Part shown: positions 1-9,200 of the stretch, in pieces
Layout of the letters: the number at the start of each line of letters is the position of its first letter
How positions within the stretch are numbered: position 1 is the first letter of the stretch
Source of the DNA: Pyrrhosoma nymphula
Taxonomy: Eukaryota; Arthropoda; Insecta; Odonata; Coenagrionidae
Length of the DNA: 64,000 bases
Reading direction: 5' to 3'
Assembly (NCBI GenBank): GCA_963573305.1
Contig: OY754337.1
Span: 53,643,164-53,707,163, forward strand
Notes under the pieces: model-generated
What the model was told of the DNA's origin: nothing
The model's input: the letters and a program-made list of their open reading frames with translations, nothing else
The model's database searches: none
Translations under genes and position numbers: made by a program

Positions 1-139
1 GTTCCTTTACCTACAAATCCTGCTATGTTACCACGAATTCCAAGTATCCCCCTTCTCCTTCCCGAGCAACGCCGGGTGGCCTGCTAGTTACCATTATTTT
101 CTTTAACTAGAATTTCAACCCAGATGCTACTCAAAGATC

Positions 140-555
140 ACTCCCAAGTATGGTGGTAGGGAAACATGGTGGCAGTTGTGAAAAAGTCCTATCCGTAAGA
201 ATGGGCTCTAAATAGGTGAGTAAGACAGTCTCCGCGATTGACTACCAAGGTACCCAAAGGTTGCAAACCTTCACTCCCAACTTCAAAATACACAATCTCT
301 TATTCACATCAACTTAATATCTCTCTACGGCTATTCATCCAATCGTTTCTATGGGATTCTCGATGGATTGCGAATAATTTCAGCGTATTTTCGTCCGGAA
401 TCGCTTGGATCGTAAGCGTTATAATTAAACGCGCCGCTAACAGTTTCCCGCCATCTGAAGTTGAGTCCAGTAATATTGGCAGCATTTCCGACCAAATCCT
501 GTCTTCTCCCCTCCACTTCGCTGCCGACCCCTTCCGCACGAGCCTTTTACTCCAT
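140..555 (+). repeat. Interspersed repeat family A, copy 1
   Basis: This segment shares ordered blocks with 3598-4060: an 'aaacatggtggca' block, a 'ttgactacca.ggt' block, an 'agcgtatttt..t' block, a 'cggatcgt.agc' block and a 'tcttctcc' block close to a 'gacccct' or 'gacccctt' block. A third, partial copy lies on the minus strand near 18590-18715. The internal open frame has no recognisable domain. The class is unknown; it is probably a non-autonomous element. Confidence 0.5.
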
Positions 556-557
556 AA

Positions 558-1385
558 GGAGGCTGGAGCAATATTTTTCTATCAAAAGCTTTGCGTGAAA
601 CTTTGCATACTTTGCATTGAAATTACGCTGGAAAAGAGCAAATTTAATCGCGACTCCGGGTACGCTCTTAGGCAAGAATGGAAACCTTTACTCCGAAAAT
701 ATAATAACGGAAAAATGTAATATCAACAATAGCCAATCAGAGCCAACTTGACTCCGAGCATAGTTATATAAGCGAGGACCGGGCCCGCAAGACGGGTATA
801 TAAACGTAGACAGTTGGGCCCAGGATGTTGATGGAAGAGTTTTCTCTTGAAACGTTGGCAGCAGCCAATTACCTAACCCGGTGTACACAACTAACAGTTG
901 CATATATGATCATTTTAGTGATGTCTATAGATAAAAGTATAAAAACTTATTTTACCAATTTCGTTTGTTGGCAATTTAATGTTATTTTAACGTGAAGCCT
1001 TGAGGCATAAAGGGTATATTTGGTAAAAATTCGACTACAATGAGCAGATTTTTTTATAAATTCGAAATAATGCATTTTAAAAATTCTTATAACACTTGCT
1101 ATCAAATATCAAGGTGTCACGTTGATTCAAAGATATGAGAAAACGTATTTCAATACAATTTTCACCTAAGTCGTGAATGCATGCCGAAAACTATTGTCAT
1201 GAAATGCCTTAATTGAGGAAAAAATATAATTCTTGAATGATTTATAATTACAAATATCTAAGGTCCAGTGCATAAATAGATGCTCTTAAATGAAATATGG
1301 TTCCAGAATTCATTTTTTTCTTGAAAAATTATTAAAATATGCAATGAATGGCCCACGATTATTAAATTGTGCACTCCAGCCACCA
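558..1385 (+). repeat. GGTGG-ended repeat family B, copy 1, split by a Penelope insertion
   Basis: The left end (GGAGGCTGGAGCAAT, preceded by ATAA) and the right end (CACTCCAGCCACC) match the ends of the family seen best at 42344-42711. Shared internal landmarks are 'gtgaaactttgcata', 'tctatagataaaagt', 'caaatatcaaggtgtcac' and 'attaaaatatgca'. The family sequence breaks near 611 and resumes near 897, and the gap is filled by a PLE 3' end. A short 'ttgcata' repeat occurs on both sides of that insert. Confidence 0.55.
611..896 (+). mobile_element. Penelope-like element 3'-end fragment (GIY-YIG C-terminus plus terminal repeat)
   Basis: The frame ending at the TAA at 718-720 reads FNRDSGYALRQEWKPLL near its end. 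That matches the end of the GIY-YIG relic of a second PLE in this window, which reads FKRDSGYNLSHTWKPIL (minus strand, near 48010-48060). About 110 bp past the stop lies a hammerhead-like motif (TTGATGG, AAGAG/CTCTT stem with a TTTT loop, GAAACG at 849-854), followed by GTTGGC and a 'acc.aacccggtg'-like block shared with the other PLE terminus. Two 'tatataa' boxes occur between. PLEs are retroelements whose protein joins a telomerase-like reverse transcriptase to a GIY-YIG endonuclease; only the tail remains here. The fragment sits inside a copy of repeat family B, so it arrived later. Confidence 0.65.
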
Positions 1386-2310
1386 TCACGTATTTTAGCT
1401 AAAGTTTACAATACCAAATTGTTACTTTATAAATAATAACTAATATAATGAGGTGAAAAACTGATTAATGAGTTATGATAGATAATGATTTTAAAGACAT
1501 AAAACATTACTTAAGAGGGTACTAAATGGTGCCGTGTTGATCTTGATTTCGTCGATATTTTGGTACTTTTCAATGTTTAATATCTTTATAAATAGTCGAG
1601 TCTACAAAACACAATTTTTACTGGTAATTTCTCATACAAAGGACTATAAATTGGCCAAATTTCAAATTTTTATTTTCATGCCCAACAAAGATAATGGACA
1701 TTAAACTTTGAAAATTTGGAAAAATCAAGAACTTTAAAACATTTTAATTAAAAAACCACTTAAGTCAACAACTTAAAATTCTGCATACTTAAAGCATGGC
1801 TCTATACCTTACAAATAAAAAAAAATCAAGCATAAAATCTCTTGCCTTCTTATATTAAAAAAATTGTAAAAATTGATTTTTTTAAGTTAAGTGATGAAAA
1901 CTTTGAAGCAATATTTGGACCCTTAGACTTAATTTTAGGTCGATACATCACCCTGTACCTTTATTTTAGTTCATTATTTACTGAATCGATTGGTTTTTGT
2001 TTTATTGTCCTAGGATATACAGAATTAGAGATATTTGCTTTTCTGCAGAATACTGAAATCGCCTGAAATCGGTGTTTCGTTAACATAAAAATGGCCACTA
2101 TCAAGAAAATAAAATTTAAAAAAATAAAATAAATACATATTTGTATTCTCAATGAATGGCAGTTTGTATGGTATAAATATAAAAAATATTGAAAATCATC
2201 AAGCAACCAATTTAACTTTTTCTGGTCCACTTGATATGGATTGACCCGTATTACTTAGCGCAGGCGACGATCAACAACTAAACCGACGCGGGAGGGATGA
2301 GGTAGAAAGG
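1386..2310. other. AT-rich non-coding stretch
   Basis: Very AT-rich, with homopolymer A/T runs. Short open frames at 1842-2066 (plus) and 1961-2230 (minus) have no recognisable domain or codon pattern. No splice-flanked coding block was seen. Confidence 0.5.
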
Positions 2311-2530
2311 CGGGCGATAATTTTACGGCAGAGTGACAGAATGGGATATACACAGGAAGAGAGAAGCACTCAAACGGAAGGGGTAGAGGAAGGCGGGGAG
2401 GAGTAAGGGGAGCAGAGAATAAAAAGGGAGAGGGGTGGGAGTATTTTTGGGACGTGGGCAGGGCGGGTTATGTTGGAGGTGAAAGGGTGAGGAGGGAGAA
2501 GAGAAACACAGATTATGTTGAGGGAGAAAC
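2311..2530. repeat. Purine-rich low-complexity tract
   Basis: The plus strand is dominated by G and A (runs such as 'ggaggcggggaggagtaagg'). This accounts for the open frames on both strands here. No gene is supported. Confidence 0.5.
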
Positions 2531-2635
2531 AGGAGACCGTTCCAGATGCGCGGCAGTGTGCTTCTGCCCGAAATATTACCGCGCAAGCACTCTCAAAGAA
2601 CGACCACTCTCAATCCCGGTTGAAAAGGGTGGGGA

Positions 2636-3447
2636 TATTGTGGTGTGCCCTCAGAGGGGATATTTTGTAATCTCACCTTTTTAATGACTCTTTGCGGGAA
2701 GGCGGGAGGCCCATTTCGCTCTCTTAATGATCGGCCAAGCTCCGATGGTGGCTCCATTTCACGTTCCTTACGACAGGGGCCTGATTCTAATGCTTTCCCG
2801 ATGTTCAACTTTTCCAACAAAACTTCATTAGTTTCCACCAAAACGTCATGACTTTCCGACACTACGTCACATGTTCCACCTTCCACCAGAGAATCGTTCA
2901 CTACATCGTTCATCGTTCAATGACTGGTGGAAAGTCAAGCTTCCCTTCCACCCGTCATCCACTTGGTGGAACAGCGCTAGTGTCGTGGTGGAAACTTTCC
3001 GACGGAAGTAAGCGTGCGGAAGGTAGACATTTTTTTGTTCGCGGTTTCGAGGTAAGTTGGAAATCGGCATAAGTTTGTGATGTTCGGCTCTCCAGAGGGG
3101 GTCATTGAGCCGTTCATTTAACGGATCAAGAGTCGTTCAATGAACGAATGGTGGAACTTTCCACCAGTCTTCCACTGGTGGAAGATCAGAATCGGGCCCC
3201 ATGTTAGATGGAACTAATGAAATGCGGAGGCAAATGAAATGGATCAAGAGTCGAAGGATGCGGATCAAGAGTCGAAAGAGCGGGTGAGCCAAATAAATAA
3301 CCTGTAGATCACCACTTGAGAGCCGAAGATGGTCACGCTACCTGGGTGGCGGAGTAGAACTACGAAAAATGACGTAATTTTCCGTATATTATGACGTATT
3401 CTCACTTAAGTGAGATTACAAAATAACCCTCTTGAGGGCAGTCCTTA
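2636..3447. mobile_element. Inverted-repeat element rich in TTCCACC/GGTGGAA motifs
   Basis: The left arm (GCCCTCAGAGGGG, then ATTTTGTAATCTCAC, near 2647-2678) recurs inverted at about 3408-3441 (GTGAGATTACAAAAT, then CCCTCTTGAGGGC). The interior holds many TTCCACC / GGTGGAA blocks in both orientations between about 2830 and 3185, giving nested hairpins, and three copies of 'ggatcaagagtcg' between 3120 and 3280. No transposase is visible. It is probably a foldback-type non-autonomous element. The exact boundaries are uncertain. Confidence 0.45.
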
Positions 3448-3597
3448 TCTTTCTCCCACATCCAAGGCATCCGGTCCTTCGGCCGTTGAACGCTACCTCT
3501 CGGCGCTAAACAACACCCCGCCAAAACATTCTCGCCTCCTCAACCACAGAACGGCTAACAATCGCAGTAGACACTGTGTTGAGAGCGATCTTCAAAG

Positions 3598-4060
3598 GAG
3601 TATCGTGGTGGCTAAACATGGTGGCAATAACACAGACGGTCCTTTTCAGTTTTAGAGTCCATTCCTTTCAAACTGGCCCCTCACAGGGAAGTTGGTTTAT
3701 GCTCAGCGTTTGACTACCAGGGTTCCAAACATCGCAAACCATCGCTGCCAACGTCAAAATTTTCAGTCAATAAAGCATGCCAATTTCATAGATGCTCTAT
3801 GCCTCTGTTTATGTGTTTTTTTTCGATAAGTTGCGAGCAATATTAGCGTATTTTGATACAATATTGTGCGGATCGTGAGCATGGTCGTCTAACCTGCTGC
3901 TGATACTTTCATGACCTCTCAAGTTAATTTTGGTCATGTTGGCAGCGTAGCCTATCATATTCTATCTTCTCCTCTTCCCTACTTTGATGACCCCTACCAC
4001 AAGAACCTCCAACTGTTTCACCTCAAGCTTCGCGCAGGCGACCGTTACCATGTTTTGCAA
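3598..4060 (+). repeat. Interspersed repeat family A, copy 2
   Basis: Matches 140-555 block by block: 'taaacatggtggcaa', 'tttgactaccagggt', 'ttagcgtattttgata', 'gcggatcgtgagc', 'gttggcagcgtagcc' and 'tcttctcctcttcccta'. The alignment contains small insertions and deletions. Nothing protein-like was recognised. Confidence 0.5.
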
Positions 4061-5944
4061 TCACTATACCGGTATTTCTGTATGCATGTACAACCTGTTA
4101 GCTATGTCTTTATGTCTCTGAGCTCATTTTCCAGGAATATCAGATGATGTTATTCCAGTGATTTCATGTTAGTAGTAGCGATAATTGACGAAATAAATCT
4201 CTAAACCCATAAAAACATTTTGAAATAACTTTGACCAGACTTCAGGAACTACGAAAAACTAAGTGTACTGGAAAGGCTTAAGAAGAAATAAGAGTTTTGA
4301 CTATCGAATGTAAAATTAAAGTTTGGTTGAAAAAATCCTCTTGGCATCATGAGAATCGATGCGATGTGAATGTAGATAAAGTGAGAAATGAAATCAGAAA
4401 AGTATTGTTCAAACTAATACAGGATTAAAATGTGGCATGCGGGATGTTTTATCAATAGATAACCTAAAATTACTTTTAAAAATCGAAGTCTCTCAATGTG
4501 TTGAGTAAAATTGATTTTTTTGCGAAAGTTTTGAGATGATATAAATACATTGATGTTTGAAATAACTACTGCGGTTCTATCCGTGTGTAAAGTTAAATAA
4601 ATCACCACTGAGGGAAATGATAATGGAGAGACTCTAGTGAAATACACGATAAAAACATTTTTACCGTGAATTACGCAAATTTGGATAGAAGCAGGTATTT
4701 ATTTGTCTCCTTATAATTCGGACTGCAATATTTAGTGTTGAAGCGTAACGAGGCAGCTTGAGATCGGAAAGCCATAAAACTTTCATTACTGCGCAATACC
4801 ACAGTCTATAGATAGACTGTGGCAATACCAGATAACCATTTAAACCGGACCAAAGTGTGAGTCTATTGAATAAGGACTTACCTACATGATAATTGAATGA
4901 ACTTAGTTCCATATCTAGTTTACAGTATGGGATCTTATGGAAATTCGTTTCCTCTCTAAATCTTCATAAGACCGGAGGTTTCCAATTTAGCAGCAGGAAA
5001 ATTAGTATAGCGCTCTGCAGTATAATAACTGCATATCTGGAATTAGAAATCTTCGAATTTGCAAATATTATTCCATAAAGTAACCTACTTAAATATTCGG
5101 GCTACGTGACCAAGAGGTAAGTGAACGGAGCGTAAGTTTTTCAACAGAATTCTCCATTAGGTCCATAATGTCCACTAAATGTGGAACGCTCGGTAGCTAA
5201 AGAACACTTTGACGGGAAAAGAAATGCATAAAAGAAGCGACTGCGTCTTATTCCAGAGCATCACCTCGGGAAATGGCAGTGAGGGTGGTCGGAAGAGGAA
5301 ATGGCCAGATTTTGATACGGCGAGTGTATCATTGGAGCAGGCCAGGCATATGGGAATCGGGCGGAGATAAGGGGAGAAACGTGTTGAGTTTCCCCCGCTA
5401 TCATCCGCGTGGCCTCATGACAAACTACTCATTGTCAGTGGAGACACAATCGAACCCTGTTTTAGAACGAAATAATATAACATCATAAAAACAAAGTTTT
5501 TATTATACTCCCTTTATTTTTATATGCATTACGTCACGTTTCACTTTCTCATATTCTCAGAGTATTTTGTTATATTTTATTTCATTGTTTTATGGTACCT
5601 TTTTCATTAAATATTGTATAATCACATTGCTAATAGATTTAATTTGTGAAAGGAAATCATTCTATCTTCACTGATATGTCAAATTATTCAGTCATTCGAC
5701 AACCATTAGGGACATTAGTAATTCGATATGACATTTATATTCATTGCTGAACATTCAATAGCGACAATCATAGTTGTTGGCTCATCACGGTCCATCTCCC
5801 ACAACGTACAAGTGTTAACGCACTTTGATCGCCGTCATTAATGAATAATTAGCGAGTAAAATATTGCAAAAAAAGTATAGAGGGTAATAGGATGATGAAA
5901 ACAAAATTTCTAAAGATGTAAGTGAAAACGGCTATGAAAAATTA
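4061..5944. other. Non-coding stretch with one palindromic footprint
   Basis: AT-rich. Apart from the palindromic site at 4793-4829, no coding block was found. The open frame at 5273-5488 lies in a slightly more GC-rich patch, but no domain or splice context supports it. Confidence 0.4.
4793..4829. mobile_element. 8-bp direct repeat flanking a 20-bp inverted repeat (possible transposon tip remnant)
   Basis: GCAATACC occurs at 4793-4800 and again at 4822-4829. Between them lies ACAGTCTAT-AG-ATAGACTGT plus G, an inverted repeat with a 2-bp centre. Eight-bp duplications are the hallmark of hAT-type insertion. The sequence is what an extreme internal deletion leaving only the terminal repeats, or an excision footprint, would leave. 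Chance is possible at this length. Confidence 0.4.
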
Positions 5945-6020
5945 AGAAAAATAATTTCCTCAGCAGGGAATCGAACACCACACCTGCCGTTCCAATGGGT
6001 TTGTACGTACACATGCAGAC
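5945..6020 (-). repeat. tRNA-headed SINE-like unit 1
   Basis: On the minus strand a B-box-like GTTCGATTCCC (plus 5966-5976) is followed by 'gctgaggaaattatttttc'. The same T-rich 'TTTTTC' turn follows the tRNA-like head in several other units here. The A box is degenerate, so this is not a functional tRNA. Confidence 0.4.
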
Positions 6021-7256
6021 AAGCAGACAGACAATGTGAGCTAATATAAATGGAGTAAAAAGAGACCGTACGGGCACCTCTTCCAATAAATATTTAAACG
6101 CATAAAACTCTAAGGCCCGATTGTATGAACCATGTATTCTAAGATCAATTAGGCGGAACCTGGAATACTTTCTTGAATTAATGTTATTCTACCTTTATCA
6201 TCTAGGATCAACCTTTGGGACATAAAATTATATAAACAGGCTATATATCGTAGTTTTGAGAGTTATAAGTACTTGATCAGTAGTTTGCGTTACATATGCA
6301 ATAATAGTTTGGCCTTTGTTCCTTGAGCTGAAATCATTGGCGATTATTCTCCTCTCGGTTTAATTTTTGGCGGGCGATACTAAGACAGGCTCATTGAATT
6401 CTATTATGACTTTGTATTGCTCCAAAACGATTTTGTTTATCATGTCTTCCTCTTTCATAAAGAAATAATGTGATCACTGATTTTTATTGTTGTTGATCAT
6501 GTTTCAAAGTGAAAACTGTTTTGACACAACACTCGTTTAACCTTCCAAACCATTTTAATTAATCGAAGGTCAACAAATATCAATAATACCAACACAAAAA
6601 GTAATAACAATAATAACATATTATTTATGTTATATTACATATTTATAACAATAACAACATATTACTTATGTAGTCACTTACCTATATAATTTAAACTACT
6701 TGGTTAAAAGTACGAAAACGTATTCAAATAAAAATCACTAGGAACATATTATTCGAATATGCTGGAAAACGTGGCAAGAAGTCAGCAAGCAAGCCAGCCG
6801 ACGGTATATGAAAGCGGAAATAAATTTGCAGGAAGGCGCGATTCTATGCTAATTGATGATGTTACCAAGCATCTTTCTTTGAAAAATATCAAAACTAAAC
6901 CTATAATATTTAATCTTCGATTAGCGCTATGACATAATATTTATGCATGTTAGTAGTTCTTCAACTGACCCTAGGTCTAATTAAGTCTCCAGTCAGCAGT
7001 GATTAAAAATTGCCTCTGAGGTTGTATTAGTATTATGCTGTGAGAAGATGAAAGCAAACATGATCATTAATCATAAACAAAAATGGCGATTTAGGGTCAC
7101 ATAAACATAATATATTCTTAAGAAAAACATCAGAAGCCGGGTTATTTCTATAATCAATTATCCTCTCGTATTTATACTGGATTTTCAAAAACCTCTAGTA
7201 AATAATGAGGGAATATGAAAGAGGATGATTGATAATTAGTTGCACGCAAATAAAAT
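6021..7256. other. AT-rich non-coding stretch
   Basis: Contains a short (ATAACA)-like imperfect tandem tract near 6600-6665. No protein-coding or RNA signal was recognised. Confidence 0.4.
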
Positions 7257-7425
7257 AAAATAGTGGAAGACTTCACTTTTTCCAGGCAAATGGTAGCAGT
7301 AAATTCTTCTCGGGATTTCATCCGGGTAATCTCCTCAATCTCCATCGAAACGTCGTCAGCGATGGAGATTGAGGAGATTACCCGAGTGATATCCCGAGAA
7401 GAATTTACTGCCAAAATAGTGGAAG
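7257..7425 (-). mobile_element. PLE-type foldback element with 13-bp target duplication
   Basis: The 13-mer AAAATAGTGGAAG occurs at 7257-7269 and 7413-7425. Between them a near-perfect inverted repeat (left arm from about 7293, right arm ending 7412) pairs GCAGTAAATTCTTCTCGGGA with its complement, and GGTAATCTCCTCAATCTCC with its complement. The centre has CGAAACGTCGTCAG, the core shared with the PLE termini in this window. An asymmetric tail (7270-7292) read on the minus strand as TTTGCCTGGAAAAAGTGAA resembles the tail of the 47.8-kb PLE (TTCGCCGGGAAAGCCTGAA). It is therefore probably a miniature PLE derivative on the minus strand. Confidence 0.6.
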
Positions 7426-7598
7426 TTGAACTCTCAGAATACTTAGCTAAAAGTAGCAACACGTGGCGCTGTGACACCTGAATTTCAGTTCGACGATCAT
7501 CAAAACAACTCCCATTTGAGTCGAGAGTAGCAGAGACGAATACCGCGAAATCCGCGATCGACGCAGCCACTTCTTCCTCCCCCAGCGCAGACGGGGTA

Positions 7599-8423
7599 AC
7601 TATTATTAAGGTGACCATCCGTCCTCCTCTAGGGAGGACAGTCCTTCTTTTGTAAGTTCTGTCCTCCCTCGAAATGTGTCCTCCTACATGTCCTCCTTTT
7701 CGATATTTGAAGACTACTCTGTAAGTCTCTGTATTTGATCGATGCCAAGCCAGTCCGTTACACGTGATGTGACGTATACTATGTACTTGATATGAAGATT
7801 CTTCAAGGCTCGGTAGGTACAGTGCGGCGAGACGCAATCAACATGTTGAAATGAACAGGTTGAATGGGAAAATCAACATGTTGAAATTGATAGAAGATGG
7901 GTGGAAATATTCAGCCATTTCAAACATAATCATATTCCATGTGAACCTTTATTTGTTCTTGTTCAATTTACGTTGTGTTGCCCTGGAACTAATGCAGCAG
8001 TTGGAAGAGTTTTTTATTTCAATTGCTGATGATTTTTGGGCCAGTGAAAATTCGAAATTGAATTTTGATACTCTATAGCTGTAGCTCTTGCCGTAAAATT
8101 CGATATGAAAGATAATTTTTGTTCAGGTATTTCCAATATATTGTTTGAAGATAATAAATTGATTAAACATATTCATCAAATGGAAAAGTACTCATATAAA
8201 TAATAATTATTTTGTATGTTTGAATAATCACAATATAAATGGTCACAAAGGTTTTTACTATGCATTTATCATATTATATGTAGTGTATTATTGTTGTAAT
8301 GAATGAAATGTTTCTTTTATTTACGATATTTGTATTTTTTTATTTGCGTCCTCCTTTTCATTGTAAAAAAAATAATTTCTGTCCTCCTTTTCATTGTAAA
8401 AAAGTTGGTCACCTTACTCTTAT
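7599..8423 (+). mobile_element. hAT-type DNA transposon relic
   Basis: Terminal inverted repeats TAAGGTGACCA (from 7607) and TGGTCACCTT (ending 8415) are flanked by near-identical 8-bp duplications ACTATTAT (7599-7606) and ACTCTTAT (8416-8423). Subterminal GTCCTCC motifs are repeated at both ends (about 7621-7700 left, 8346-8390 right, including a tandem 'gtcctccttttcattgtaaa' pair), as is usual for hAT subterminal binding sites. The element is about 810 bp, far shorter than an autonomous hAT of several kb, so it is an internal-deletion derivative that kept the 3' coding end. Confidence 0.65.
7900..8190 (+). pseudogene. hAT transposase C-terminal dimerisation domain, decayed
   Basis: Read across frameshifts, the plus strand gives a CPGTNAAV-like stretch, then FSIADDFWASENSKLNFDTL, then AVALAVKFDMKDNF and KLIKHIHQMEKY. 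This follows the hAT C-terminal dimerisation pattern (P.T.A.VER.FS, then L..L...L). An in-frame TAG follows FDTL near 8080, and at least one frameshift separates the GTNAAV and ADDFW parts. No DDE catalytic region remains. It lies wholly inside the hAT-type terminal repeats, which agrees with the call. Confidence 0.55.
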
Positions 8424-9109
8424 GCTTGAGTGGCTAAACTGCATTCGAACCCAGCGAAACGCATTCATTTAAGTGGTGAATGTGAATTGCGCCACTTTTA
8501 ATGAGCAGTCGTACAAATTAGCGTCACTACAAATGGAAAGTGTCCAAAAGGTACCAGAAAGTAGAAGCGGTGGAAAATGAAAATAGTTCTTTTAATAATG
8601 TGCAAAGTTTGAAACTTGTTCAACTTTTGATTCTTGAAGAAACTGTGCGTTAAATAAATACGTCATATAAAATTGTTTAAGTTTTAGGCTTATCTTATAC
8701 ATAAGGAATACCTGTGCTTAAAAGTTGTGACATATTTGACATCCATTATGGTTCACTTCCCGTAATCCATTGTTGGGCTTCCTCAATTATTGTTCTCATT
8801 CGTTGCTGCTTTAGTAATAGTTTTCATGAGTCTGCTTTATCTCGAAATGGTGGAGAATTTATTAAGAATCTTTCGCATCTAACTTTTTGTTGGAATAATT
8901 AATTGGTAAATACTCACCGTCCATTTATTCTTCATCATTTGTCATTATCCGTGTAAAGCTCTACGAGCAAAATACCCCAGAATCTAACCACGGACCTTTG
9001 ACTTATTGGACCAAAACACATGCCACCACGCTACCCAGGCTTCCGAATTCCCGTGCCAAGTTCTGGAAGTTTCGTGGCAGCTATATATTATTAGAAATGG
9101 AATTAAGAA
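8424..9109. other. Non-coding stretch
   Basis: AT-rich. The open frame at 8714-8902 shows no domain. Nothing further was recognised. Confidence 0.4.
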
Positions 9110-9200
9110 GCTGAAATAGCGTTGTGGTCAACAAATTAGTCCAACCAGCCATATACCGCGGTTCGATGCCTGGTCAAGGAAGATTTTTCTTGAGATGAAT
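9110..9200 (+). repeat. tRNA-headed SINE-like unit 2
   Basis: An A-box-like TAGCGTTGTGGTC (about 9117-9129) and a B-box-like GGTTCGATGCC (9160-9170) are spaced as in a tRNA gene. They are followed by 'gaagatttttcttgag', the T-rich turn shared by the other units. The acceptor stem does not close, so this is a SINE head and not a tRNA gene. Confidence 0.5.

Noticed and set aside
7172..7837. A 221-codon minus-strand open frame
   Set aside because: It runs across the foldback at 7257-7425, the gap, and the left end of the hAT-type element. Its peptide is a read-through of repeat sequence, not a gene.
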